DNA of 64,000 nt from NCBI RefSeq assembly GCF_017565645.3, contig NZ_CP086136.1:8477501-8541500 (forward strand), read 5' to 3'. The notes beneath the pieces are model-generated. The model did not search any database. It saw only the letters and a program-made list of their open reading frames with translations, and was not told the origin of the DNA. How positions within the stretch are numbered: position 1 is the stretch's first letter; each line of letters begins with the position of its first letter. The translations under genes were made by a program, and so were the position numbers. Source of the DNA: Bradyrhizobium barranii subsp. barranii (GTDB lineage Bacteria > Pseudomonadota > Alphaproteobacteria > Rhizobiales > Xanthobacteraceae). Positions 21,263 through 33,153 of this stretch are shown here, one piece after another.

Positions 21263-23341
21263 ATGCGCCTGACTGCTGGATCGCCCGCACGCCTCGGCGC
21301 AAGCTGGGACGGACGCGGCACCAATTTCGCGCTGTTCTCCGCCAATGCGCAGAAGGTCGAGCTGTGCCTGTTCGACACGCAAGGAAGGCGCGAGCTCGAG
21401 CGTGTCGAGCTGCCCGAGCGGACCGAGGACGTCTGGCACGGCTATCTCAACGACATCTCGCCGGGCCAGCTCTACGGCTATCGCGTGCACGGCCCCTACG
21501 AGCCCGAGCACGGCCACCGCTTCAACGCCAACAAGCTGCTGCTCGACCCCTACGCCAAACGGCTCGCCGGACGGCTGGTCTGGAGCGATGCCCATTTCGC
21601 CTATCGCACCGGTTCGCCGCGCGAGGACCTCTCCTTCGACCGGCGCGACAACGCGCGCGGCATGCCCAAGGCGGTCGTCGTCGACGAGACCTTCAACTGG
21701 GGCCGTCGCGAGATCCGGCCCAACATCCCTTGGGAAGACACCATCATCTACGAGGCCCACGTCAAGGGTCTGACGCAGAAGCGCGACGACGTGCCGCCGA
21801 ATTTGCGCGGCACCTATGGCGGCCTGTCGTCGCCGGCGATGATCGAGCATTTGAAAACGCTCGGCGTCACCACCGTCGAGCTGCTTCCGATCCACAGCTT
21901 CATCGACGACCGCATTCTGGTCGAGAAGAAGCTCGTCAACTACTGGGGCTACAACACGCTGTCCTTCTTCGCGCCCGAACCGCGCTACGCCCAGGACAAT
22001 GCGCTCGATTCCTTCCGCACCACGGTCGCGCGCCTGCACGATGCCGGCATCGAGGTGATGCTCGACGTCGTCTACAACCACACGGCCGAAGGCAATCACC
22101 TCGGTCCGACCCTGTGCTACCGCGGCATCGACAATGCCTCCTATTACTGGCTGAACCGCGAGAACCCGCGCTATTACGACGACTTCACCGGCTGCGGCTC
22201 GTCGGTGAACCTCACCCATCCGCGCGTGCTCCAGATGGTGATGGATTCGCTGCGCTACTGGGTCGAGGTCTGCCATGTCGACGGCTTCCGCTTCGACCTC
22301 GCGACCACGCTCGCGCGCGGACCGAACGGCTATGATCGCGGCAGTTCGTTCCTGACGGCGATCCGGCAGGACCCGGTGCTGGCGGCGGTGAAGCTCGTCG
22401 CCGAACCCTGGGATCTCGGGCTCGGCGGCTACCAGGTCGGCGCATTCCCTTCCCAATGGTCGGAGTGGAACGATCGGTATCGCAGCGCCATGCGCCGCTA
22501 CTGGAGCGGCGAAGGCAGCCTGATCGGCGACATATCGAGCCGCATGACGGCCTCATCCGACCTGTTCAACCATGACGGACGGCGGCCGCGCGCCGGCATC
22601 AACCACATCACGGTGCATGACGGCTTCACGCTCGCCGACCTCTTCAGCTACAACGAGAAGCACAACGAGGCCAATGGCGAGGACAATCGCGACGGCTCCA
22701 GCGACAACCACAGCAACAATTGCGGTGTCGAGGGTCCGACCGACGATCCCGAGATTCTCGGGCTGCGGCGGCAGCTTCGCAAGAACGTGCTGGCCTGCCT
22801 GATGCTGGCGCAGGGCGTTCCGCTGATCCTGGCCGGCGACGAGGTCGGCAATTCGCAGTCCGGCAACAACAACGCCTATTGCCAGGACAACGAGGTCGGC
22901 TGGGTCGGCTGGGACAATCTCGGCAAGGATGGCGACGACATGGTCGATTTCGTCGCCGGGCTCGCGGAGATCCGCCGCGGGTTCTCGCAGCTTCGCAGCC
23001 ATCGCTGGCTCGACGGCCGGCCCAAGGACGGCGTCTCCTACGGCGCGCTGTGGCTGACGCCCGCCGGCGACGAGATGACGGAGAACGACTGGAAATTCCC
23101 GGAAGGGCGGTTCCTCTCCTATGTGATGGGGCCGATGGAACCGGGGAGTGCCGCGATCTTTATCGTACTGAACGCCGCCCCCGAAGAGATCGCATTCAAA
23201 TTGCCCAAAATGGCCGAGTACAAAAGCTGGCAGCAGATCCTGAACACCACTGATGCCAGGCCGAACAGTGTTGATCTGCAGCCCGGAAGCGACAGCAAGG
23301 CGCCGCCGCGCTCCGTGCTCGCCTTCGCGGGGGCGCTATGA
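21263..23341 (+). CDS. glgX: Glycogen debranching enzyme (isoamylase type)
   Basis: 692 residues of the GlgX/TreX family, which hydrolyses alpha-1,6 branches of limit dextrins. It has an N-terminal CBM48-like domain (SWDGRGTNFALFSANAQKVE), then a barrel with HVDGFRFDLATTL, VKLVAEPWDLG and ITVHDGFTLADL as the catalytic triad. TreX-type debranching enzymes commonly accompany TreY and TreZ, as here. The last four bases overlap the treZ start (ATGA). Confidence 0.95.
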   Translation: MRLTAGSPARLGASWDGRGTNFALFSANAQKVELCLFDTQGRRELERVELPERTEDVWHGYLNDISPGQLYGYRVHGPYEPEHGHRFNANKLLLDPYAKRLAGRLVWSDAHFAYRTGSPREDLSFDRRDNARGMPKAVVVDETFNWGRREIRPNIPWEDTIIYEAHVKGLTQKRDDVPPNLRGTYGGLSSPAMIEHLKTLGVTTVELLPIHSFIDDRILVEKKLVNYWGYNTLSFFAPEPRYAQDNALDSFRTTVARLHDAGIEVMLDVVYNHTAEGNHLGPTLCYRGIDNASYYWLNRENPRYYDDFTGCGSSVNLTHPRVLQMVMDSLRYWVEVCHVDGFRFDLATTLARGPNGYDRGSSFLTAIRQDPVLAAVKLVAEPWDLGLGGYQVGAFPSQWSEWNDRYRSAMRRYWSGEGSLIGDISSRMTASSDLFNHDGRRPRAGINHITVHDGFTLADLFSYNEKHNEANGEDNRDGSSDNHSNNCGVEGPTDDPEILGLRRQLRKNVLACLMLAQGVPLILAGDEVGNSQSGNNNAYCQDNEVGWVGWDNLGKDGDDMVDFVAGLAEIRRGFSQLRSHRWLDGRPKDGVSYGALWLTPAGDEMTENDWKFPEGRFLSYVMGPMEPGSAAIFIVLNAAPEEIAFKLPKMAEYKSWQQILNTTDARPNSVDLQPGSDSKAPPRSVLAFAGAL

Positions 23342-25092
23342 GACCATCCTTCGGGGCGAGGCCGACCAAGGACGGCGTGTCGTTCCGGCTGTGGGCACCC
23401 GGTGCTCGCCGAGTCGATCTCCTGCTCGACAGAAGGCACGCGATGCAGCGCCGGCAGGATGGCTGGTATGTCGCCGAGATTGCCGGCCTGCCCGTCGGCA
23501 GTCCCTACCAGTTCAGGATCGACGACGAGATCGACGTACCCGATCCCGCATCCGCGTTCCAGCCGGACGACGTTTTTGGGCCGAGCGAAGTCGTCGATCA
23601 TGATGCCTTTGCGTGGCGCGCGCGCGATTGGCGCGGACGTCCCTGGGAAGAGACGGTGCTGATCGAGGCCCATGTCGGCACCTTCACGGCTGAGGGCACC
23701 TACCGCGCCATGATCGACAAGCTCGATCATCTCGTTGCGACCGGAATCACCGCGCTGGAATTGATGCCGCTGGCCGATTTCGCCGGCCGCCGCGGCTGGG
23801 GCTATGACGGCGTGCTCTGGTACGCGCCCGACAGCGCCTATGGCCGGCCCGAGGACCTGAAGACACTGATCGACGAGGCGCATCTGCGCGGGCTGATGGT
23901 GTTTCTCGACGTCGTCTACAATCATTTCGGCCCCGAGGGGAATTATCTCGGCCGCTATGCGCCGGCCTTCTTCACCGATGCGCATACGCCATGGGGCAGC
24001 GCGATCGATTATCGCGTGCCACAGGTCCGGGCCTTCGCGGTCGAGAACGCGCTGTCCTGGCTCACCGACTACCGCTTCGACGGCCTGAGACTGGATGCCG
24101 CCAACCACATCATGGCGATCCCGGGCGAGCAGTCGATGTTGCAGGATCTCAGCGTCGCCGCCGGCGAGCTTGCCAAGGCCACGGGGCGGCACATCCATCT
24201 CGTGCTGGAGAACGGCGACAACCGCGCCAGCCTGCTCGATGCTGGGCAGGATCCGCCCAGCGGCAAATATCGCGGACAGTGGAACGACGATTATCACCAC
24301 GTCTGGCACGTGATGCTGACCGGCGAGCTCGCGGGCTATTACGCCGACTACCAGACGCCGCGCATGGATATTGCGCGCGCGCTCGCCTCAGGCTTCGTCT
24401 ACCAGGGCGAGATCTCGGAGTTCTGGGGCAAGAAGCCGCGCGGCGAGGCGAGCGGCGAGCTGCCGCCGGCGACCTTCGTCAACTTCCTGCAAAACCACGA
24501 CCAGATCGGCAATCGCCCATTGGGTGACCGGCTCGAGAGCCTGGCATCGCCACGGCAGATCGAAGCCGCACTCGCGGTGACCCTGCTCGCACCGATGGTG
24601 CCGATGCTGTTTCAGGGCGAGGAATGGGGCTCCACTGTGCCCTTCCCGTTCTTCTGCGATTTCCGGGGTGGCCTTGCCGATGCCGTGCGCAAGGGTCGCA
24701 AGCAGGAATATGCCTGGGCCTACGAGAAATACGGCGACGAGGTCCCCGATCCACTCGATCCCAAGACGCTGCAATCGGCCGTGCTGGATTGGACCGGCCA
24801 CACGCCGGAGCAGGATGCGCGGCTCGCGCTGGTGCAGGAGCTGCTCGCGCTGCGTCACAAGGAGATCGCACCGCGGCTGAAGGGTGCGAGGTTCGGCGAT
24901 GCCGAGACGGCCGATAGCGGCCTGCTCACCGCGCATTGGCGCATGGGCGACGGCGCGAGGTTGCGCCTGACCGCCAATCTCTCGGACAAGGACATCGCAC
25001 GTCCCAGCGACGCGACGGACACGCCGATCTGGGGCTCCGTCAGCGGCGATCGGCTCCCACCCTGGTCGGTGATCTGGCATCTCGGAGGTTAG
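23338..25092 (+). CDS. treZ: Malto-oligosyltrehalose trehalohydrolase
   Basis: 584 residues. It releases free trehalose from maltooligosyltrehalose made by TreY. The N-terminus (VSFRLWAPGARRVDLLL) is the CBM48-like domain. The catalytic segments are FDGLRLDAANHI, HLVLENGDNRAS and FLQNHDQIGNRP. The start overlaps the glgX stop by four bases, and treY begins one base after its stop, so the two trehalose-forming enzymes are coupled. Confidence 0.95.
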   Translation: MRPSFGARPTKDGVSFRLWAPGARRVDLLLDRRHAMQRRQDGWYVAEIAGLPVGSPYQFRIDDEIDVPDPASAFQPDDVFGPSEVVDHDAFAWRARDWRGRPWEETVLIEAHVGTFTAEGTYRAMIDKLDHLVATGITALELMPLADFAGRRGWGYDGVLWYAPDSAYGRPEDLKTLIDEAHLRGLMVFLDVVYNHFGPEGNYLGRYAPAFFTDAHTPWGSAIDYRVPQVRAFAVENALSWLTDYRFDGLRLDAANHIMAIPGEQSMLQDLSVAAGELAKATGRHIHLVLENGDNRASLLDAGQDPPSGKYRGQWNDDYHHVWHVMLTGELAGYYADYQTPRMDIARALASGFVYQGEISEFWGKKPRGEASGELPPATFVNFLQNHDQIGNRPLGDRLESLASPRQIEAALAVTLLAPMVPMLFQGEEWGSTVPFPFFCDFRGGLADAVRKGRKQEYAWAYEKYGDEVPDPLDPKTLQSAVLDWTGHTPEQDARLALVQELLALRHKEIAPRLKGARFGDAETADSGLLTAHWRMGDGARLRLTANLSDKDIARPSDATDTPIWGSVSGDRLPPWSVIWHLGG

Positions 25093-25093
25093 C

Positions 25094-27880
<2,787 letters not shown>

Positions 27881-27883
27881 CGG

Positions 27884-28201
27884 CTACTTGCCCCCGTCCT
27901 TGGTCAGCAGCAGCTGCCCGCGCTTGCGGATGGTCGCCTGCGCCATCTCGGCGAAGCGCTGCAACAGCCACGGCAACACAACCTCCACCTTGACGTGGTC
28001 GTCGGCGACATCGACCTGACCGCTCGCGATTTGCCCGAGCGCGCGGATGCGAAAATTCATGCTGTCGCCGTTCCAGCGCTCCTCCTCGACCTGCATCACG
28101 GGAATGCTGGCGGCGGCGCGGCCGAGCCCGGTCTTGAGCCGGCGCACGGCTTCCTCGCGGCCGAGACGATGCGGAATGGAGACGACAAGCGGTGCTGACA
28201 T
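27884..28201 (-). CDS. Putative polyhydroxyalkanoic acid system family protein
   Basis: 105 residues. The sequence MSAPLVVSIPHRLGREEA... with VEEERWNGDSMNFRI and VEVVLPWLLQRFAEMAQ matches the small PHA-system family (PHA_gran_rgn) found next to polyester genes in many proteobacteria. Function is not established; a granule-associated role is assumed from the family name. No PHA synthase lies in this window. Convergent with treY. Confidence 0.75.
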   Translation of the reverse strand: MSAPLVVSIPHRLGREEAVRRLKTGLGRAAASIPVMQVEEERWNGDSMNFRIRALGQIASGQVDVADDHVKVEVVLPWLLQRFAEMAQATIRKRGQLLLTKDGGK

Positions 28202-28383
28202 GGCCCTGCCCTGTGGTGACTGATCCTCACATAGTCATGCCGCCTGGATTGGCAAAGGTTCCATGCAAGTTGGCCCCGTTCGCCGTGTTTCATCGTGGGA
28301 ACTATAGAACCTGCGGCAAGTTGCCCTCGCACCACGGGACAGGTGCAAACGACCCTTTCAACAAAGGGCTGGAGGAGACTAGC

Positions 28384-28548
28384 ATGTCTATCGGTACGAT
28401 CATTCTGATCATTTTGGTCATCGCGCTGCTCGGCGGCTTCAGCGGCATCGGCGGCGGCCCGTTCTACGGCACCGGCTATTATGGCGGCGGCGGCCTCGGG
28501 CTCGTCATCGTCATCCTGCTGATTCTGCTGTTGCTCGGACGGATCTAG
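28384..28548 (+). CDS. DUF3309-family small membrane peptide
   Basis: 54 residues starting at the ATG after an AGGAG ribosome site. It has a hydrophobic N-terminal helix (IGTIILIILVIALLGG), a glycine/tyrosine-rich linker (GGGPFYGTGYYGGGG) and a second hydrophobic helix ending LLLLGRI. This layout is that of DUF3309 peptides, small predicted membrane proteins often induced by stress; their function is unknown. It is divergent from the PHA-system gene. Confidence 0.8.
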   Translation: MSIGTIILIILVIALLGGFSGIGGGPFYGTGYYGGGGLGLVIVILLILLLLGRI

Positions 28549-28570
28549 CGCAAGGAGCTGTAGCGGCCTC

Positions 28571-28658
28571 GTAGGGTGGGCAAAGGCGCAACGCGCCGTG
28601 CCCACCTCTTCGCCGCAATAAGAAAGATGGTGGGCACGCTTCGCTTTGCCCACCCTAC
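28571..28658. repeat. Dispersed palindromic element (GTAGGGTGGGCAAAG type)
   Basis: Outer arms GTAGGGTGGGCAAAG (28571-28585) and CTTTGCCCACCCTAC (28644-28658) are perfect 15-bp inverted repeats. Inner arms CGTGCCCACC (28597-28606) and GGTGGGCACG (28629-28638) also pair. The whole can fold into a long cruciform or hairpin. Elements with this sequence are, from general knowledge, frequent between genes in Bradyrhizobium. The right arm contains the ligD stop codon. Confidence 0.85.
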
Positions 28659-31321
28659 TTCTTCTTCTCCGCGAGCTTCTTCATCGCGGTCTTTATTGAC
28701 GAAGCCGCCTCGTCATAGCCATCCCAGGCTTTCGAGCGCGCCAGCAGACCCGGCACCGTCCGCACCGTGTATCGCTTCGGATCGAGATCACCCTTCACCT
28801 GCGCCCATGTCACGGGCATCGACACGGTCGCGCCATCGCGCGCACGGGGTGACAGCGGAGCTACCGCCGTCGACAGGCGGTCATTGCGCAAATAATCCAG
28901 GAAGATCTTTCCGTTGCGCAGCTTCTTCGACATGTTGAGCAGATAGCGCTCGGGATCATCGTCGGCCATCCACTGGCAAACGCCTTGCGCGAACGCCTTG
29001 GCCTCCTTCCAGCTCACCTTGTCGCGCGCGCCGTGGAGCAGCGGCACCACCACGTGCAGGCCCTTGCCGCCGGTGGTCTTGCAAAAGCTCTCCATGCCGA
29101 CGTCGGTGAGGCGCCGCCGCATCTCCTTGGCGGCGTCCACGACATCGGCAAATTCGACGTCCGGCGCGGGATCGAGATCGAACACCAGCCGGCCCGGCAT
29201 ATCGTAGGCGTCCGGCGCGCAATTCCAGGGATGCAGCTCGACGCCGCCGATTTGCGCGACCGCGGCGAGCCCCTCGACGCGATCGATCTGCAGGTACGGC
29301 TTGCGATCGCCCGAGACTTTCGCGAGCTCCAGCAGGTTCGAGGTGCCCTGCATGGCATGGCGCTGGAAGAACTTTTCGCCGCCGATACCGTCAGGCGCGC
29401 GCAGGATCGAACAGGGCCGGCCCTTGATGTGCTCGATCATCCAGGCGCCGACGGCCTCGAAATAGAGCGCGAGATCGAGCTTCGTCACGCCCGCGCCGTC
29501 GCCGCCATCCGGCCACAGCTCCTTGTCCGGCTTTGAGATGACGACACCCATCACCTCGGCCGTGCCGGCATCCTTGCGCTTGCCTGCCTTCGGCACGGCA
29601 CGCTTCCTGGCCGAGGGCTTTGCGAGTTCGGTATCAGCGGGTGTTTCCGCCTCGACCTCCTCGGCCGGCTTGTCCTGCCGCAGACCCTTGAAGGCGGCCT
29701 GCCGGATATTGCCGTCGGCGGTGAAGCCGGCGAACTCGATCTCGGCGACGAGCTCCGGCTTCAGCCAGTGCACGTCGCGCGTCTTTTTCGGCGCGTTCTT
29801 GCCGCCGAAGGGGCTTTGCCTGGCCTCCATGGCCTTCAAGGACGGCATGATGCGCTTGACCGTGTCCGCGCCGAAGCCGGTGCCAACCATGCCGACGAAG
29901 GCAAGATGATCGCCGCGGTGCACGCCGGCCATCAGCGAGCGGAATTTGCCGTTGGTGGTCTTCCAGCCGCCGATCACGACCTCATGGCCGGCGCGGCATT
30001 TGGCCTTGGTCCAGCTTTCCGTTCGCCCCGACCGGTAAGGCGCATCGAGCTTCTTCGACACCACGCCTTCGAGCTCGAGCTTGCAGGCCGATTGCAGCAC
30101 GGCATCGCCGCTGCTCTCGAAATGCTCGACATAGCGGATTTGGCTCGATTTCCTCTTGCCTGTGTCCAGGACTTGCCTGAGGCGGTCCTTGCGCTCGCCG
30201 AGTGGCAGGCGCCGGCAATCGAGCCCTTCGGCGAACAGGAGGTCGAAGGCGAAGAAGACCAGGTCCTCGGTCTTGCCGTCCGATAGCGCGGGCTGGAGCG
30301 AGGAGAAATTCGGCGCGCCGTTGTGATCCAGCGCGACGATCTCGCCGTCAATCATGGCGTCGGGAAGCTCGCCCGCCTCCTTCGCGATGGCTGCGAACTT
30401 GTCGGTCCAGTCGAGGCCCTTGCGCGTCTTCAGCGTCGCCTCGCCGTCCTCGACGCGGAGCTGGACGCGATAGCCGTCGAACTTGATCTCGTGGCACCAG
30501 CCATCGGCCGCCGGCGGCCGCTCGACCGGGGTGCAGAGCTGGGGCGCGACGAAGTCCGGCATCTCCGAGACTCTTTTCGCGCTTGTCGCGGTCGTCGCTT
30601 TCTTCTTTGCGCCCGTCCCGCGCTTCAACGCCGCGCCGGGCGCCGGCCTGACGGTGCGCCCTTTCGGCTCCTCGGCACGATTGGACTGCCAGACCGCATC
30701 GGCCTTGGCCTTGGCACCCTTCGCCAGCATGAACGGTTTTGGCGCGCGACCCTTGCCATCGGCGATCTCTGCCATCGCGCGGCCGGAGGCCACCGACTTG
30801 TCCTCGCCGAGAATGTCGTCGCTCTCGCTGGCATATTCGTCGCGATGCTTGATCAGGAGCCAGTTGGTGCGCTTGCCGCCGGTGCGGTCATGCCTCATCC
30901 GCACCAGCACCCAGCTTCCATGCAGCTTGTCGCCGTGGAGCGTGAACTTGAGATCACCCTTCTGGAAGCCGCGCTCGGGATCCTCGGACTCCCAGGTGCC
31001 GCGGTCCCAGAGCATGACCGTGCCGCCGCCATACTGCCCGTCCGGAATCGTGCCTTCGAAATCGCCATAGTCGAGCGGATGGTCCTCGACCTCGACCGCC
31101 AGCCGCTTGTCATGCGGATCGAGCGAGGGTCCCTTGGTGACCGCCCACGACTTGAACACGCCGTCGAACTCGAGCCGCAGATCATAGTGCAGTCGCGTCG
31201 CATCGTGCTTCTGCATCACGAAGCGCCGCTGCGTCGAGGGCGCCACCGCGGTCTTGCCCGACGGCTCCGGTGTCTTCTCGAAATCGCGTTTCTGTCGGTA
31301 GGTGGAGAGTTTTCGCAGCAC
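28655..31321 (-). CDS. ligD: ATP-dependent DNA ligase D (NHEJ)
   Basis: 888 residues with three domains. A 3'-phosphoesterase domain comes first (about 25-190, with [17 protein letters not shown] and [13 protein letters not shown]). The ATP-dependent ligase follows (about 255-560, active-site lysine in [11 protein letters not shown]). The primase-polymerase is last (about 600-880, with [11 protein letters not shown] as the metal-binding DxD and [11 protein letters not shown]). With Ku it repairs double-strand breaks without a template. The TAG stop is embedded in the right arm of a dispersed palindrome. It is divergent from ku with a 117-bp gap. Confidence 0.96.
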   Translation of the reverse strand: MLRKLSTYRQKRDFEKTPEPSGKTAVAPSTQRRFVMQKHDATRLHYDLRLEFDGVFKSWAVTKGPSLDPHDKRLAVEVEDHPLDYGDFEGTIPDGQYGGGTVMLWDRGTWESEDPERGFQKGDLKFTLHGDKLHGSWVLVRMRHDRTGGKRTNWLLIKHRDEYASESDDILGEDKSVASGRAMAEIADGKGRAPKPFMLAKGAKAKADAVWQSNRAEEPKGRTVRPAPGAALKRGTGAKKKATTATSAKRVSEMPDFVAPQLCTPVERPPAADGWCHEIKFDGYRVQLRVEDGEATLKTRKGLDWTDKFAAIAKEAGELPDAMIDGEIVALDHNGAPNFSSLQPALSDGKTEDLVFFAFDLLFAEGLDCRRLPLGERKDRLRQVLDTGKRKSSQIRYVEHFESSGDAVLQSACKLELEGVVSKKLDAPYRSGRTESWTKAKCRAGHEVVIGGWKTTNGKFRSLMAGVHRGDHLAFVGMVGTGFGADTVKRIMPSLKAMEARQSPFGGKNAPKKTRDVHWLKPELVAEIEFAGFTADGNIRQAAFKGLRQDKPAEEVEAETPADTELAKPSARKRAVPKAGKRKDAGTAEVMGVVISKPDKELWPDGGDGAGVTKLDLALYFEAVGAWMIEHIKGRPCSILRAPDGIGGEKFFQRHAMQGTSNLLELAKVSGDRKPYLQIDRVEGLAAVAQIGGVELHPWNCAPDAYDMPGRLVFDLDPAPDVEFADVVDAAKEMRRRLTDVGMESFCKTTGGKGLHVVVPLLHGARDKVSWKEAKAFAQGVCQWMADDDPERYLLNMSKKLRNGKIFLDYLRNDRLSTAVAPLSPRARDGATVSMPVTWAQVKGDLDPKRYTVRTVPGLLARSKAWDGYDEAASSIKTAMKKLAEKKK

Positions 31322-31438
31322 GACCGGTCCCGCATTCTCTTTCGGCGTTGAAGCCTATCACGGCGGAAGTCTCCCCCGGAACCAAAACCCGATGGGGCTG
31401 TTGGGGTTCCAAAATGCCTTGAAACGCTGGAGAACGGA

Positions 31439-32323
31439 ATGGCCCCGCGCGCCTATTGGAAGGGAACGTTAAAGCTCTCGCTGGTCAGTTGCCCGGTCGC
31501 GCTTTATCCGGCGACCACCGCGGCCGAGAAGACGCGGTTTCACATGATCAACCGCGAGACCGGAAACCGGCTCAAGCAGCAGATGGTGGACTCCGAGACC
31601 GGTGACGTGGTCGAGAGCGGCCAGAAGGGACGCGGCTACGAGCTGCGCAAGGGCAAATATGTCGAGATCGAGCCGGAGGAGCTCGAGGCGGTCCAGATCG
31701 AAAGCAACCACACCATCGACATCGAGAGTTTCGTGCCGAGCGACGAGATCGACCAGCGCTATCTCAATCATCCCTATTATATCGCGCCCGACGGCAAGGC
31801 TGCGGTCGATGCCTTCGCCGTGATCCGCGACGCCATGAAGGACCAGGACCGCGTGGCGCTCGCCAAGATCGTGCTCACCAACCGCGAGCACATCATCGCG
31901 ATCGAACCGCTCGGCAAGGGCCTGCTCGGCACCACGTTGCGATTCCCCTATGAGCTGCGCGACGAGGACCAGTTCTTCGACGGCATCAAGAGCCCCAAGA
32001 TCACCAAGGACATGGTCGAGCTCGCCGGCCACATCCTGCGTACCAAGGCCGCACATTTCGACCCGAGCAAGTTCAAGGATGAGTACGAGACCGCGCTGAA
32101 GGCACTGGTGAAGCGCAAGGCCAGCGGCAAGACAATCGAGCTGCCGGAGCGCGAGGAGCGGCCGAGCAACGTCGTCAGCCTGATGGACGCGCTGAAGCAG
32201 AGCCTGAAGGGACGCGGCGGGAAGAAGACGGCGGCGAAGTCCCATGCGCGTCGTGCCGCCGGGCGCCCGCGAGCCGCGAAGAAGACGCAGCGCTCGACGG
32301 CGCGGCAGAGGAAGGCGGGGTGA
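31439..32323 (+). CDS. ku: Non-homologous end-joining protein Ku
   Basis: 294 residues. The Ku core (APRAYWKGTLKLSLVSCPVALYP at the N-terminus, LRFPYELRDEDQFFD later) forms a homodimeric ring on DNA ends and recruits LigD. The C-terminal 40 residues are a basic Lys/Arg/Ala-rich tail (KKTAAKSHARRAAGRPR) of the kind that tunes DNA threading and LigD interaction in other bacterial Ku proteins. Divergent partner of ligD. Confidence 0.96.
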   Translation: MAPRAYWKGTLKLSLVSCPVALYPATTAAEKTRFHMINRETGNRLKQQMVDSETGDVVESGQKGRGYELRKGKYVEIEPEELEAVQIESNHTIDIESFVPSDEIDQRYLNHPYYIAPDGKAAVDAFAVIRDAMKDQDRVALAKIVLTNREHIIAIEPLGKGLLGTTLRFPYELRDEDQFFDGIKSPKITKDMVELAGHILRTKAAHFDPSKFKDEYETALKALVKRKASGKTIELPEREERPSNVVSLMDALKQSLKGRGGKKTAAKSHARRAAGRPRAAKKTQRSTARQRKAG

Positions 32324-32350
32324 TTTCGCCGCGCGACCCACTCTCTGCCC

Positions 32351-32455
32351 TCATGGTGAGGAGGCGCGAAGCGCCGTCTCGAACCATGCAGGCCTCGCTG
32401 CTGCAGCCGGGCCTTCATCCTTCGAGACGCGCGTTCCGCGCTCCTCAGGATGAGG
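32351..32455. repeat. Dispersed palindromic repeat (two hairpins, CATGGTGAGGAG / CTCCTCAGGATGAGG type)
   Basis: Two neighbouring imperfect palindromes. The first (32352-32388) starts CATGGTGAGGAG and ends CTCGAACCATG around a GGCGCGAAGCGCC core. The second (32412-32455) starts CCTTCATCCTTCGAGACG and ends GCTCCTCAGGATGAGG. This paired form is a common intergenic repeat in Bradyrhizobium and other Rhizobiales. It separates ku from the convergent kdpE and may act as a bidirectional transcript end. Confidence 0.8.
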
Positions 32456-32463
32456 ATCGAAAG

Positions 32464-33153
32464 CTAATCCCCCGCCTTCAGCCGGTACCCGATCCCCGTC
32501 TCCGTCAGCACATATTGCGGGCGTTCGGGGTCGGCTTCGATCTTCTGGCGGAGCTGGCGGACATAGACGCGCAGATATTGCGCGTCGGTGAGCTCGTCCC
32601 AGAGCTCCTTGAGCAGGAACCGATGGGTCAGCACCTTACCGGCGTGCTGCACCAGCACGCGCAGAAGATCGTACTCCTTCGGTGACAGCTTTATCTCGCG
32701 CTCGCCGACCTTGACGATGCGACGCACGAGATCGACGGAGAGATCGCCGGTGCGGAACACCGGACGCTCGCCCTTGACCTGGAGCTGGTGCCGCAGCGCC
32801 GCACGCAGGCGCGCCAACAGCTCGTCCATGCCGAACGGCTTTGTCAGGTAATCGTCGGCGCCGAGATCGAGCGCCTGCACCTTGCCGGCCTCGTCGCCGC
32901 GGCTCGACAGCACCACGATCGGCACGCCCTCGTTGCGGCCGCGGATGGTGCGCAGCAATTCGTGGCCCTGGATGTCGGGCAGGCCGAGATCGAGAATGAT
33001 CAGCGCGGGTTCTTCCGCGAGCTTCTCGAGCGCGGTCTTTCCGTTCGACGCTTCCAGGATCTCGTAGCCTTGCGTCGAGAGCCCCATCCGCAGCAATTTT
33101 CGGATTGGCGGCTCGTCGTCGATAACCAGAACCTTGATCGGGGCGGCACTCAT
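32464..33153 (-). CDS. kdpE: KDP operon response regulator KdpE
   Basis: 229 residues. It has an N-terminal receiver (VLVIDDEPPIRKLL, phospho-acceptor Asp in LIILDLGLPDIQG) and a C-terminal OmpR-type winged helix (LSPKEYDLLRVLVQHAGKVL ... YLRVYVRQLRQKIE). It activates kdp transcription when phosphorylated by KdpD. The ATG overlaps the kdpD stop by four bases. It is the last gene of the kdp unit. Confidence 0.96.
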   Translation of the reverse strand: MSAAPIKVLVIDDEPPIRKLLRMGLSTQGYEILEASNGKTALEKLAEEPALIILDLGLPDIQGHELLRTIRGRNEGVPIVVLSSRGDEAGKVQALDLGADDYLTKPFGMDELLARLRAALRHQLQVKGERPVFRTGDLSVDLVRRIVKVGEREIKLSPKEYDLLRVLVQHAGKVLTHRFLLKELWDELTDAQYLRVYVRQLRQKIEADPERPQYVLTETGIGYRLKAGD

